The notes below the pieces were generated by a model that saw only the letters and a list, made by a program, of their open reading frames with translations, did no database searches and had not been told where the DNA came from. A stretch of 51,178 nt of DNA. Source: Profundicola sp051011115. GTDB taxonomy: Bacteria > Bacteroidota > Bacteroidia > Flavobacteriales > Weeksellaceae. The stretch lies in contig JBPCUN010000003.1 of assembly GCA_051011115.1 (NCBI GenBank), positions 1 to 51,178 of the forward strand, written 5' to 3'. The position numbers were made by a program, and so were the translations under genes. Position 1 is the stretch's first letter, and every line of letters starts with the position of its first letter. Of the stretch, positions 17,196-26,239 are shown piece by piece.

Positions 17196-17819
17196 TTAAT
17201 CATATACATAGTACTTCCAGTTAGGATGTTTGGTGTCATATAACGTGGATAATTCACCTTCTGATTTGTGTTGTAAATTAGGAGAGTATTGCACTATTTC
17301 ATAATTAAACCCTACAATTAAATTCTGGTAAAATTCTATTTTATAGCTTGTTGTGTCTTTGGTATAGTGAAAACCTTTGATTCCTGTAATCCCGTCATCT
17401 GGGATATTTTCAATATAATTAGGGGTTAGTTCTTCTAGCGTATTAGGGTATTCATGGTTTTTTAATTTATATTCTTCTATGGCTTTTATCAATTCTTCAC
17501 TTTGATTGATAGCATAATGACGGCTAAATTCTCGACTATAATTTGAAAGCCAAAATACAGAAATAAATAATGTTAGGGGTATTGTCATCGTAAGGATAGC
17601 GCCAGAAACCTTAGGTTTATTCTTGGTTTTACCAAAAATTTGAATTCCGATTAACACCAATCCAATGGGAACTAAAACCAGCCCAAACAATGCAATAATT
17701 TGTATTATTGAATATAAATAAAATGTAAAGAAGAAAAATTCTGGACCTGGCAAAAAGGGTAAAAGACCCAAGAGTAACACGGCTAAGTTTAAGAAAATGA
17801 TTTTATTCCAGTTTTTCAT
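17196..17819 (-). CDS. Membrane protein with C-terminal pseudopilin-like domain
   Basis: The 207 residues have about three hydrophobic segments (roughly 8-28, 32-60 and 72-92), then a soluble C-terminal part. The stretch LIKAIEEYKLKNHEYPNTLE followed by ELTPNYIENIPDD resembles the helix and loop of type II secretion pseudopilin GspG-like domains, here tethered to membrane helices. The function is unknown. It is the first of three poorly recognised reverse-strand genes between aroC and fbp; its 3' end faces the aroC stop 15 bp away. Confidence 0.65.
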   Translation of the reverse strand: MKNWNKIIFLNLAVLLLGLLPFLPGPEFFFFTFYLYSIIQIIALFGLVLVPIGLVLIGIQIFGKTKNKPKVSGAILTMTIPLTLFISVFWLSNYSREFSRHYAINQSEELIKAIEEYKLKNHEYPNTLEELTPNYIENIPDDGITGIKGFHYTKDTTSYKIEFYQNLIVGFNYEIVQYSPNLQHKSEGELSTLYDTKHPNWKYYVYD

Positions 17820-17962
17820 TTGAGTTAGAATAATACCTTATAGGTAGTTGGAAAGTGAGGAAATAACAGGCTTTCTATGGGTTTTTATTTATGTTATTTG
17901 GTATGGAAAAACCAGCCTTTTTAGTTTGATGTATCTTTTTTTGTGTCTATAAAAATGTAATT

Positions 17963-18676
17963 CTAAGAATAGCTATTTATATTCAACACTGAATAATCAC
18001 GTTCATTATATAGCAAGATATTATCATTGCCATCTGTAAAAAATTCTGAGCCAATTACTCTACCGATTTCTTTGTAATCTTCTAGTTGAATGTTTTCAGG
18101 TAATAAATAGGCTGCATTGATTTTAATTTCATCTAAACTGTCATCAATATCATGTATTATGGGGGATTTGTTTGGTGTACTCCAATTATCAATAACTTTT
18201 CTAAACATACCGAAACTATCATTTAATTGATAATTGAGGCGATTGATAGAAAACTCATAAAAGACTTGTAAATAATATTCTAAATCAAAATCAAATGCTT
18301 TGAATGGAGTTAACTTTGATTTAATTTTATAGATATATACCTTGGTTTTAGTTTTATTCATTAGATATGATTCACCATTTTCAGTGAAGTCATTTTCTAT
18401 TATTTCTAAAATATCTTTGATGATTTCATGGCCAGTATATAAGTCTATATTCCCATCAAATTGATATTTCCCGTCTACTAATGTAAATTTTGTGTATATA
18501 TTATTATTGTTCATAGTGGAATATGTTTCATCAATCCAAACACCATTATGAGAGACAAAATGCAGCTGTGTTTGGTTGACATCTTTTAGTATAATCGTAC
18601 ATAACGGATAGAAAATCCCTTTAAGTTGATCATTAATAAAAACATCTTCAAATGCTGGGTATAATTTTATTTTCAT
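17963..18676 (-). CDS. Hypothetical cytoplasmic protein
   Basis: The 237-residue acidic protein has no signal peptide, membrane segment or motif that I recognise. The sequence alternates short beta-type stretches (TIILKDVNQTQLHFVSHNG) with helices (HEIIKDILEIIENDF). Composition is Asn-, Ile- and Tyr-rich. A single-domain cytoplasmic protein in an islet of orphans is compatible with an immunity or regulatory role, but nothing in the sequence shows it. It lies 70 bp downstream of the next reverse-strand gene, so the two could be co-transcribed. Confidence 0.6.
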   Translation of the reverse strand: MKIKLYPAFEDVFINDQLKGIFYPLCTIILKDVNQTQLHFVSHNGVWIDETYSTMNNNNIYTKFTLVDGKYQFDGNIDLYTGHEIIKDILEIIENDFTENGESYLMNKTKTKVYIYKIKSKLTPFKAFDFDLEYYLQVFYEFSINRLNYQLNDSFGMFRKVIDNWSTPNKSPIIHDIDDSLDEIKINAAYLLPENIQLEDYKEIGRVIGSEFFTDGNDNILLYNERDYSVLNINSYS

Positions 18677-18746
18677 GGTTTTAATTAGATATGATGTGCG
18701 ATAACTACGTATTTATTTATACTGAAAGGTAGGAGTTTTCATTTAT

Positions 18747-19727
18747 TTAAGCGAAAAACTTTTTATATCTGGCTTCAATATCCTTTAATTTTTCAATTGT
18801 TGTAGACATGTGTTCGGCAATTCTCTTGTCTGAATAGTTAAGGTTTCTTAATTGAATTATGCAGTTCCATTCAGCAACTAATTTCTGTTCTGGAGTTTCA
18901 TCATCATAGTGAACTTCATAACCTCTTTCTCGAATATTCAAATGTACTGAGTTCGTTATTTCTTTATATATTTCATTGTCTGCTATGGCGAACAATAACA
19001 TTTCAGTATAATATAAATTTTCTTGCTTATTTTCTTTCCAGAGTTCTTCACTGATTCTTTTTACTAATTTATTTAGTTCAGAATAAGCTTCAGCTTTTGT
19101 GAAGAAGAATTTATTTTCAATATTGTTTAGAAATAATCTTTCTTTGAATGTCTCTTCTTCATTCACAGCATATTCTTTAATATTATTTAGGCGAATTAAA
19201 ACATTAATATCAAATGCTGAAATTTTAGGATTCCGACCACTTGGCAAAGGGAAATACTTGTTTTTTATATGATTTGAAAGCAAAATCCAATTTAGAGAGT
19301 ATGCTACTCTGGAGTCGTAGATAATATAATCTTGAGGGTTTAAGAATGATAGGACTTTGGAAAGGCTGGCAATTCTTTCAAATTTTATTATTCCTTGATC
19401 TAGATAATTCTTTATTAACTCCAAATTGCTAGTTCTTGAAGCGTTGATTCCTCCCCAATCTTTTATAATCCAATGAGATAAATTATAGAAGTCTTCTTTT
19501 GAATGTTTTAGAAATTCAGAAAGCTTTAACTCAACTCTATTTCTTAACTCAATGGCTTGTTCAAAATTATTTTTACGAATAATATTTTCAACCTCACTAG
19601 AACTAAATACTTTTAATTCAATAAGTTTTTCAAAATTTATACTCCAATTATAAATTTTAGATAATCGATGTTTGTATTGCTTTAAATGAGAAACAATTCG
19701 TTGTATGTCTTCTTTCGTATATTCCAT
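18747..19727 (-). CDS. Hypothetical protein, possibly helix-hairpin-helix (OGG-like) fold
   Basis: The 326 residues are largely helical and soluble. The middle part, with HWIIKDWGGI (about 88-97), IASLSKVLSFLNPQDYIIYD (about 118-137) and SRVAYSLNW, resembles the helical core of OGG-type DNA glycosylase-fold proteins, where a conserved Asp follows the hairpin; this is a weak pattern-level resemblance. The C-terminal 45 residues (LNYSDKRIAEHMSTTIEKLK) look like a helix-turn-helix. Together this hints at nucleic-acid binding. Its 5' side borders repeat copy A. I do not recognise the gene with confidence. Confidence 0.6.
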   Translation of the reverse strand: MEYTKEDIQRIVSHLKQYKHRLSKIYNWSINFEKLIELKVFSSSEVENIIRKNNFEQAIELRNRVELKLSEFLKHSKEDFYNLSHWIIKDWGGINASRTSNLELIKNYLDQGIIKFERIASLSKVLSFLNPQDYIIYDSRVAYSLNWILLSNHIKNKYFPLPSGRNPKISAFDINVLIRLNNIKEYAVNEEETFKERLFLNNIENKFFFTKAEAYSELNKLVKRISEELWKENKQENLYYTEMLLFAIADNEIYKEITNSVHLNIRERGYEVHYDDETPEQKLVAEWNCIIQLRNLNYSDKRIAEHMSTTIEKLKDIEARYKKFFA

Positions 19728-19806
19728 TGATGTCTATTAGTCTTAACATATAAATGTACAAAATCTTAACAAATTAGTTAAAGCAATCTTAAATTTAAAC
19801 ATTACC

Positions 19807-19945
19807 TAGCCCCGATTGCAATGGAAATCCCGTAAAGGGGCGGGCGTAAATAAAAAGCGGCTTTTCATGTGCGACCGAATGGAAGCGCTTGAAAAGCCGA
19901 GTTTTTATAAGTCTGCAACTGCGGAATTGGAATGGAAAGCGGGTT
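19807..19945 (-). repeat. Dispersed hairpin repeat, copy A (downstream of fbp)
   Basis: The stem CGGCTTTTCA (19858-19867) pairs perfectly with TGAAAAGCCG (19890-19899). The loop holds GCGACCGAATGGAAGC (19871-19886), the reverse complement of the core of copy C with 16 of 16 identity. The flanks AATGGAAATCCCG (19820-19832) and GCGGAATTGGAATGGAAAGC (19921-19940) correspond to the outer motifs of the other copies. Read on the minus strand it follows fbp by about 65 bp, and the stem is followed by CTTTTTATTT, so here it could also act as the fbp terminator. Confidence 0.75.
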
Positions 19946-20010
19946 CTTGGCTCCTTATTCTTTGGGTTGTGTGACTTGTGCGTTTTATTTTTCTAACCGA
20001 TAAGAACGTT

Positions 20011-21075
20011 TTACTGCTCTTTTTCTAATGAAATTTTCTTTAATTCTTGGTAGTCAATTTTGTCTTCTGGGTATTTGGCCATGAACTCTTCTGCTTTGTT
20101 TACCATGTTTTCTGATCCACAGAAAAATGGAACCCGTTGATGCAGTTCAGATGGTTCTATATCCATGATTCTTTGGTATCCATCTGTGGCTTTTCCGCCT
20201 GCTTGCTCACATAGGAAGCCCATGGGGTTACATTCATAGAGCAATCTTAATTTACCGTAAGGGTGATTGGTTCCTGAGGGGTAAATATAGATTCCTCCTT
20301 TGAGCATGTTTCTATGGAAATCGGAGACTAAAGATCCAATGTATCTAGAGGTGTATGGTCTGTCACCATCTGATTGCTGGCAATATTTTAGATAATCTTT
20401 AACTCCCTGTGGAAAATGAACATAATTTCCCTCGTTGATGGAATATATGTTCCCATCTTCTGGGAATTTCATATTGGGGTGAGATAGATAAAATATTCCT
20501 ATCGATGGGTCTAAGGTAAATCCATTGACACCATTTCCCGTGGTGTATACCAGCATAGTAGATAACCCATACACTACGTATCCTGCTGCTACTTGCTTGT
20601 TTCCGGGTTGTAGGAAATCCTCTATAGTCACAGGTGTTCCATCTGGAGTTACCCTTCTATAAATAGAAAATATAGTTCCTACTGTTACGTTCACATCTGC
20701 GTTTGATGAGCCGTCTAATGGATCTATCAAAACCACATATTTGCTTAAATGACTGTTGGCTCTTGCTTCTACTGGAATAAAGAATTCATTTTCCTCTGAG
20801 GCAATACCACATACAACTTCTCTTTGAGTAAGCGCCTTGATAAAGGTTTCATTGGCGAAAACATCTAATTTCTTCTGTACTTCCCCTTGCACATTTTCTT
20901 CTCCAACGTCTCCTAAAATGTCATCTACAAGTCCATTTTTGTTTACTTGCTGGTTAACAATTTTTGTGGCTAATCGAATAGAGCTTAGTAAACGAGATAA
21001 TTCTCCAGTGGAATATTGAAAATCTTCTTGATTGTCAATAATAAATTCTCCTAAAGTTTGATATGTTCTTCCCAT
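20011..21075 (-). CDS. fbp: Fructose-1,6-bisphosphatase class I
   Basis: Hydrolyses fructose 1,6-bisphosphate to fructose 6-phosphate in gluconeogenesis. The 354 residues are slightly longer than the usual 330-340. The metal-binding core is present: EEN (about 94-96) and LIDPLDGSSNADVN (Asp118, Asp121), followed by the conserved TIFSIYRR. The substrate-site segment GGIYIYPSGTNHPYGKLRLL is also typical. The C-terminal tail beyond EFMAKYPEDK is Lys/Glu-rich. It is transcribed from a candidate promoter at 21095 and followed by repeat copy A. Confidence 0.97.
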   Translation of the reverse strand: MGRTYQTLGEFIIDNQEDFQYSTGELSRLLSSIRLATKIVNQQVNKNGLVDDILGDVGEENVQGEVQKKLDVFANETFIKALTQREVVCGIASEENEFFIPVEARANSHLSKYVVLIDPLDGSSNADVNVTVGTIFSIYRRVTPDGTPVTIEDFLQPGNKQVAAGYVVYGLSTMLVYTTGNGVNGFTLDPSIGIFYLSHPNMKFPEDGNIYSINEGNYVHFPQGVKDYLKYCQQSDGDRPYTSRYIGSLVSDFHRNMLKGGIYIYPSGTNHPYGKLRLLYECNPMGFLCEQAGGKATDGYQRIMDIEPSELHQRVPFFCGSENMVNKAEEFMAKYPEDKIDYQELKKISLEKEQ

Positions 21076-21094
21076 GTTTAAATCTAATTGCTAT

Positions 21095-21102
21095 CAAATT
21101 TA
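21095..21102 (-). promoter_or_regulatory. Candidate -7 box for fbp
   Basis: On the minus strand TAAATTTG matches TAnnTTTG and lies 19 nt before the fbp ATG. An 8-bp palindrome GAACGTTC lies just upstream and could be an operator. A TTTG is present further upstream but at a longer than usual spacing. Confidence 0.4.
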
Positions 21103-21148
21103 TGTATATTTTTGAACGTTCGCTAACAAATTTACAGTGTTTCTTTTA

Positions 21149-21156
21149 TAACTTTG
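21149..21156 (+). promoter_or_regulatory. Candidate -7 box for aroQ
   Basis: TAACTTTG is a perfect TAnnTTTG match 29 nt before the aroQ ATG. A weaker TTT at 21131, 15 nt upstream of it, could serve as part of the -33 region. Confidence 0.45.
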
Positions 21157-21185
21157 TTGGAGAAGCTTTAAAATGACCTTAGTGT

Positions 21186-21620
21186 ATGAGAAACAATTAT
21201 CAGATTATAAACGGGCCTAACCTCAATTTATTAGGTAAAAGAGAACCAGAAATCTATGGTAAAGAATCTTTTAATTCTTACTTTGAAAAGATGCTGGTAG
21301 ATTACCCAAATCAGATTTTACACTATTACCAAACCAATCATGAGGGCGGCATTATAGACAAACTGCATGATGTAGGATTCAGATTTCAGGGGATAATCTT
21401 GAATGCTGGTGCGTATACACATTATTCTTATGCGATAGCAGATGCCATTAAAGCTATTTCTGCACCGGTGGTAGAGGTTCATATTTCTGATATCTATGCC
21501 AGAGAGGATTTTAGAAAAATATCTGTTACAGGTGATAATTGTATTAAAATCATCAGCGGTCAAGGTTTAGATGGTTATAGACAAGCATTAGATTTCTTGC
21601 TTAAATTTAATGCTTTGTAG
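21186..21620 (+). CDS. aroQ: 3-dehydroquinate dehydratase, type II
   Basis: Dehydrates 3-dehydroquinate to 3-dehydroshikimate in the shikimate pathway, as a cytoplasmic dodecamer. The 144 residues fit the type II enzyme. Motifs are intact: INGPNLNLLGKREPEIYG with Arg19 and catalytic Tyr24, QTNHEGGIID, LNAGAYTHYS with Asn73 and His79, and EVHISD with His99. It is divergent from fbp, and its stop codon abuts the convergent trkH stop with 1 bp between. Confidence 0.97.
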   Translation: MRNNYQIINGPNLNLLGKREPEIYGKESFNSYFEKMLVDYPNQILHYYQTNHEGGIIDKLHDVGFRFQGIILNAGAYTHYSYAIADAIKAISAPVVEVHISDIYAREDFRKISVTGDNCIKIISGQGLDGYRQALDFLLKFNAL

Positions 21621-21621
21621 C

Positions 21622-23199
21622 TTATTTCTTCCAAAAAGAAGGAGTCAATAAAATCAATATCGTAAACAATTCTAGTCTTCCTAATAACATGAGAAATGCA
21701 CTAAACCATTTGGCCGGTGCTGTCATAGCTGCATAATTATCTACAGGGCTGTAATCCCCAAAAGCAGGACCTACATTTCCTAAGGAAGAGGCAGTAACTC
21801 CTAATATGGAGGCAAATTTACTAATATCTGGATCTGTCCCTGCATCTAAAAACGCCATAATAATAGATCCAAAGATGAAGATAAGCATATAGATCATAAA
21901 GAATGCTAACACGTTAAATACAATCTTAGGCTCTATGGCCTTTTTATTATATCGAACGGGGATAACTGCTCTAGAATGTAAGAGTCGCTTAAATTCGCTG
22001 TAGCTATTCTTCATCAAGATTAAATGACGTACAATTTTTACGCCACCCGATGTTGACCCTGCAGATCCTCCCATAAACATCATAGCAAAGAATATAATAG
22101 ATAAAAAAGGTGTCCATTGCGTGAAATCCGCTGACACAAACCCTGTGGTTGTAATCACAGAGATGATGCTGAATAAGCTATGGCGAAAGGATTCTTCTAA
22201 TTGAAAATGTCTATTCCCGAATATATCAATGTTTACCCCTGGATGCGTAATGGTAGTATTGCTAGGGTCTGCGTATAAATGTACGATGGTAGTACATATG
22301 ATGGTGATAACGATGATGATCCCAGTATAGAACAAGAATTCTTGATTACTAAATACTTTCTTGAATTTCCGCTTAAATATATAGTAGTTTAATACAAAAT
22401 TGGTTCCAGCTAGAAACATAAATAAGATGACAATGTACTGTATAATTGGCTGATCATTCCAATGGGCCATACTGGCATTTTTAGTAGAGAATCCCCCTGT
22501 GGAAAGTGTGCTTAATGAATGGTTAACAGCATCAAACCAATTCATTCCAAATACTTTAAGCAATATGGTTTCTATCACAGTATAAGCCATATAAATCAGC
22601 CATAATCTCTTGGCAGTATCTGTAATTCTAGGATGCAATTTATCCGCTGAAATACCAGGTGCCTCTGCAACAAATAGCTGCATGCCTCCAATTCCTAATA
22701 AGGGCAAAATAGCAATGGTAAGTACGATAATTCCCATCCCACCAATCCAGTGGGTCAAACTACGCCAAAAGAGTAATCCTTTTGGCATGATTTCAATATT
22801 TTGTAAGATAGAAGCTCCGGTAGTGGAGTACCCCGACACAGTCTCGAAGACGGCATTGGTTAGGTTAATATGATTTATCGCTTGTACCTCTTCGCCTAAT
22901 TGGGGTATGGTAAATAAATAGGGTAGAGACCCAAAAAAGGCCATACTTATCCAACCCAAACCAACAATTAAATATCCTTCTCTTTTGCCTACACTTTTCT
23001 TTGCCTTTCTAGTTGCTAGGTAAGCTATAGAGCCAGCAAGAGCTGTTGTTAACCCTGCATACAACAATCCTAAGTAAGCCTCTTCTCCAAAGTACAAGCT
23101 TACGGGTACACACAATAGCATGAATAGCGAATTCAAAAGCAAGAGAATTCCCAAGAGGTTGATAATGATAGGATAATTTATTTTTTTTAAATAAGGCAT
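21622..23199 (-). CDS. trkH: TrkH-type potassium uptake channel subunit
   Basis: Membrane pore of the Trk/Ktr potassium importer; 525 residues with about ten membrane helices. The four pore loops are visible: GYSTTGAS, STLSTGGFS, ITTTGFVSADF and SSLGNVGPAFGD, each with the selectivity-filter Gly. It is the second gene of a tight pair: trkA ends 3 bp before its start, so the channel and its cytoplasmic gating subunit are co-translated. TrkH rather than KtrB fits the length and the long N-terminal helices. Confidence 0.96.
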   Translation of the reverse strand: MPYLKKINYPIIINLLGILLLLNSLFMLLCVPVSLYFGEEAYLGLLYAGLTTALAGSIAYLATRKAKKSVGKREGYLIVGLGWISMAFFGSLPYLFTIPQLGEEVQAINHINLTNAVFETVSGYSTTGASILQNIEIMPKGLLFWRSLTHWIGGMGIIVLTIAILPLLGIGGMQLFVAEAPGISADKLHPRITDTAKRLWLIYMAYTVIETILLKVFGMNWFDAVNHSLSTLSTGGFSTKNASMAHWNDQPIIQYIVILFMFLAGTNFVLNYYIFKRKFKKVFSNQEFLFYTGIIIVITIICTTIVHLYADPSNTTITHPGVNIDIFGNRHFQLEESFRHSLFSIISVITTTGFVSADFTQWTPFLSIIFFAMMFMGGSAGSTSGGVKIVRHLILMKNSYSEFKRLLHSRAVIPVRYNKKAIEPKIVFNVLAFFMIYMLIFIFGSIIMAFLDAGTDPDISKFASILGVTASSLGNVGPAFGDYSPVDNYAAMTAPAKWFSAFLMLLGRLELFTILILLTPSFWKK

Positions 23200-23202
23200 A
23201 GC

Positions 23203-24564
23203 TTACGCTTCAAAAAATTCTTCTACTTTTTTAATGCTATTAGGTTGAGAGAACACAACCACTCTATCATTCGGTCTAATTTCAAATCCCTTGGTAGGGA
23301 TGTGACCTTTTCCATTTCTTACAACCCCTCCAATAATGGCATTTTTAGGAAAATGCACTTCGCACACTGTTTTATTGGCAATTTTGGAATTTTCATCAAC
23401 TCTAAATTCTAATACCTCAGCCTTTAAATCATATAAATTAGTAACGTCCAGTACTTTACCTTTTCTTATGTGTTTAAAGATTGCACTCGCTGCCATGAGT
23501 TTTTTATTGATAAAACCATCAATACCAATTTCTTGACTTAAGTGTATGTAATCCATATTCTCTACAAGCGCAATGGTCTTTTTAACCCCTTTAGACTTAG
23601 CAAGTAAACATGCCATGATGTTGGTCTCTGATCTACCAGTAACGGCTACAAAAGCATCAACTTCTGAGATGCCTTCTTCTTCTAATAAGTCAGAATCTCT
23701 ACCATCCCCATGTAAAACCATAATATCATGGTATTCGTCTGCAAGTTCATAGGCTTTGTCTTTGTCATACTCTATAATCTTCACATTATGATTACGATCT
23801 TTGAGCAATCGAGCGGTTTTGGTCCCGATTCTCCCGCCACCTAAAATCATGGCATCTGTAAGGATTTGATGTTCTTTACCCACCAAACGATACATGATTT
23901 CTTTCGCCGTTTCTAAGGCTATAAAATATACATGGTCATTTTCTCTATAAACGGTTTGTCCTCTAGGTACAATGGTTTCATAACCACCTTCAATAGATCG
24001 TATAACGAGAATGGGGATAAAGTTTATTTTATCACCAAATTCATCAGCCGTCTCCTTTACAGTTTTATTTAATATGGTAGATTTATTACTTAATACTGCT
24101 CCAAAGAGATTCAACGCACCATTGTCAAAAGAATGGACCTCACTAAATACAGATTCTTCTATCAAATGAAATATCTCGTTCGCTGCTAATTCTTCAGGAG
24201 AAATCATCATGTCGATTCCTGCGCGATTAAGTGCAGCAATATTTTGCCTTTCTAGAAATTCTGGATTGGTAACCCTAGCAATCACTTTCTTAGAGCCAGA
24301 TTTTTTGGCAATTAAAGCAGCCATCAAATTGGTGTTTTGTAATTGGGTAACAGCGATAAATATATCTGTTTCTGCTACGCCTATTTCTTTTAAGGTTTGG
24401 AAAGAGGCGCAATCTCCCCGATGTATTAAAACATCTAATTGGGTTTCAATTTTAGCTAATTTCTCCTTATCAGTATCAATCACTGTGATGTTCAGGGATT
24501 CATTAGATAAAAGTTTAGCGAGATGGAACCCAACCTCGCCTGCACCTGCAATAATTATTTTCAT
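23203..24564 (-). CDS. trkA: TrkA potassium channel regulatory subunit
   Basis: Cytoplasmic gating protein of the Trk system, 453 residues, built from two RCK units in tandem. Each Rossmann half has its nucleotide-binding glycine motif: IIAGAGEVGFHLA at the N-terminus and MILGGGRIGTKTARLL near residue 234. Each is followed by a RCK_C domain (about 140-220 and 370-450). The duplicated layout is that of TrkA, not of the single-unit KtrA. It is the first gene of the trkA-trkH operon; prfB lies upstream on the same strand. Confidence 0.96.
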   Translation of the reverse strand: MKIIIAGAGEVGFHLAKLLSNESLNITVIDTDKEKLAKIETQLDVLIHRGDCASFQTLKEIGVAETDIFIAVTQLQNTNLMAALIAKKSGSKKVIARVTNPEFLERQNIAALNRAGIDMMISPEELAANEIFHLIEESVFSEVHSFDNGALNLFGAVLSNKSTILNKTVKETADEFGDKINFIPILVIRSIEGGYETIVPRGQTVYRENDHVYFIALETAKEIMYRLVGKEHQILTDAMILGGGRIGTKTARLLKDRNHNVKIIEYDKDKAYELADEYHDIMVLHGDGRDSDLLEEEGISEVDAFVAVTGRSETNIMACLLAKSKGVKKTIALVENMDYIHLSQEIGIDGFINKKLMAASAIFKHIRKGKVLDVTNLYDLKAEVLEFRVDENSKIANKTVCEVHFPKNAIIGGVVRNGKGHIPTKGFEIRPNDRVVVFSQPNSIKKVEEFFEA

Positions 24565-24618
24565 TTGTCTTTTTAATTAAGAATCAAAAACTTGGGCAAA
24601 TAAACAAAGATTATTTGA

Positions 24619-25731
24619 TTATAAAAAAGTATCTTTTTCTTCTGTTTGATTGCTCCACATCAAGTAAGCTTTTAAAAATTGATCAAGATCACCATCCATC
24701 ACACTGCTTACATCAGAGGTTTCTTCTCCTGTGCGCACATCTTTTACCATTTGGTAGGGATGCATTACATAATTTCTAATTTGGCTACCCCATTCAATAG
24801 CTTTTTTATTAGCTTCAATCTCGTTACGAGCCTGCATACGTTCCTCTAATTCTTTTTTATAGAGTTCAGATTTCAACATCTGCATCGCTAGTTCTCTATT
24901 CGCTAATTGTGAACGCTCTATAGAACATACCACTACAATCCCCGTAGGTTTGTGGGTAAGCTGTACTTTAGTTTCTACCTTATTTACGTTCTGTCCACCA
25001 GCACCTCCAGATCTAGAAGTATGTAATTCTACATCATTAGGATTTACTTCTATATCAATAGAATCATCTACCAATGGATATACATATACAGACACAAAGC
25101 TGGTGTGACGCTTGGCATTAGAATCAAAAGGAGAAATCCTAACCAATCGATGTACCCCATTTTCACCCTTCAAGTAACCAAACGCATATTCTCCATCAAT
25201 CTCTAGTGTTACGGTTTTCACGCCAGCTACATCTCCTTCTTGGTAGTTTAATTCTTTGACTTTATAACCGTTTTTCTCTGCCCACATCATATACATACGC
25301 ATCAACATACTTGCCCAATCACAAGACTCTGTACCACCAGCGCCAGCGGTAATTTGCAACACTGCACTCATGTCATCACCCTCATCAGAAAGCATGTTAC
25401 GAAACTCTATCTTTTCTAAAAGATTTAAAGTCTTATTGGCTTGTCTATCAATATCATCTTCAGAGCCTTCCCCCATTTCTTTATAAAACTCATATAGCAC
25501 CTCTAGGTCATTCGCTGCTTGTTTTACTTCTTGATAGTCGTTTACCCATGTTTTCTTCAAGTTCAATTGTTTCATATGAACTTGTGCGCTTTTAGAGTCA
25601 TTCCAAAAGTCTGGCGATGCAGCTTTTTCTTCTGCATTGGCAATTTCAATCTTCTTTTTATCTATTTCTAGATACTCGTGTAGATTGTCTACACGTTCTA
25701 ATATATCTTTTAAAGTATCACTTTGAATCAT
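24619..25731 (-). CDS. prfB: Peptide chain release factor 2, encoded without frameshift
   Basis: Releases peptides at UGA and UAA codons. The 370 residues include the GGQ motif (245-247, in SGGAGGQNVNKVE) that reaches the peptidyl-transferase centre, and the tripeptide SPF (200-202) that defines RF2 and recognises UGA. In many bacteria prfB needs a +1 frameshift at an in-frame UGA near codon 25; here the equivalent position (HEYLEIDKK, about 18-26) is read straight through as CTAGAA with no stop, so this autoregulatory site is absent. There is a 54-bp gap to trkA. Confidence 0.97.
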   Translation of the reverse strand: MIQSDTLKDILERVDNLHEYLEIDKKKIEIANAEEKAASPDFWNDSKSAQVHMKQLNLKKTWVNDYQEVKQAANDLEVLYEFYKEMGEGSEDDIDRQANKTLNLLEKIEFRNMLSDEGDDMSAVLQITAGAGGTESCDWASMLMRMYMMWAEKNGYKVKELNYQEGDVAGVKTVTLEIDGEYAFGYLKGENGVHRLVRISPFDSNAKRHTSFVSVYVYPLVDDSIDIEVNPNDVELHTSRSGGAGGQNVNKVETKVQLTHKPTGIVVVCSIERSQLANRELAMQMLKSELYKKELEERMQARNEIEANKKAIEWGSQIRNYVMHPYQMVKDVRTGEETSDVSSVMDGDLDQFLKAYLMWSNQTEEKDTFL

Positions 25732-25771
25732 GTGGCAAATATATAATTTTTAAGAGCATTCAAAATTAAAT

Positions 25772-26179
25772 TCAATTTCTAATCCTATCTAAATCAATTT
25801 CATGCTTCCATTCCATAAATCGAAAGAAGTTAAATAGCTTATACTCTAAAGTTTTACCGTAATTAATTTGAGGATTGTAGTCAATACTTACCTCGTATAT
25901 CGATGGATTAAAGCGCATAGGTTGACTGTGTCTATAATTCCATTCGTTGACCAAGAAGGTGTTTTTATTTTTATAATAGGACTCAGAATAGTAATCGATA
26001 GGGTAAGCAATGGCATTTAAATAATAATTGTAATCGCTATCAAAGACTATAATGTCATATTCGCCATCCTTGTTCTCCTCTAGTGTAAGCTTATGTTCTT
26101 GTGCGTCTTGCGAAGTGGGTAATGTACTGCAAGATTGAATCGAAAATGAAAGAATTAAAAATAAAAAAAGAATTCTCAT
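25772..26179 (-). CDS. Small lipoprotein of unknown function
   Basis: The 135 residues start with a lipoprotein signal peptide: a hydrophobic core (ILFLFLILSFSI) followed by QSC, with Cys17 as lipidation site. No acidic export signal follows the Cys, so it probably stays on the periplasmic side. The mature part is rich in Tyr and Asn (DSDYNYYLNAIAYPIDYYSE) and I recognise no family. It lies 40 bp upstream of prfB on the same strand and may be co-transcribed with it. Confidence 0.75.
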   Translation of the reverse strand: MRILFLFLILSFSIQSCSTLPTSQDAQEHKLTLEENKDGEYDIIVFDSDYNYYLNAIAYPIDYYSESYYKNKNTFLVNEWNYRHSQPMRFNPSIYEVSIDYNPQINYGKTLEYKLFNFFRFMEWKHEIDLDRIRN

Positions 26180-26239
26180 AACTAGTATTTGTATACAAGT
26201 TACGAGAATTCTAAAATATTTTCTAAATGATGTGTTGGT

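Noticed and set aside
19807..19945. CRISPR repeat or integron attC site for the dispersed repeat
   Set aside because: Copies are single and far apart with no spacer array, and no integrase or cas gene is in the window.
24209..24580. 123-codon open frame antisense to trkA
   Set aside because: It is fully covered by the trkA gene, whose RCK motifs are intact on the other strand.
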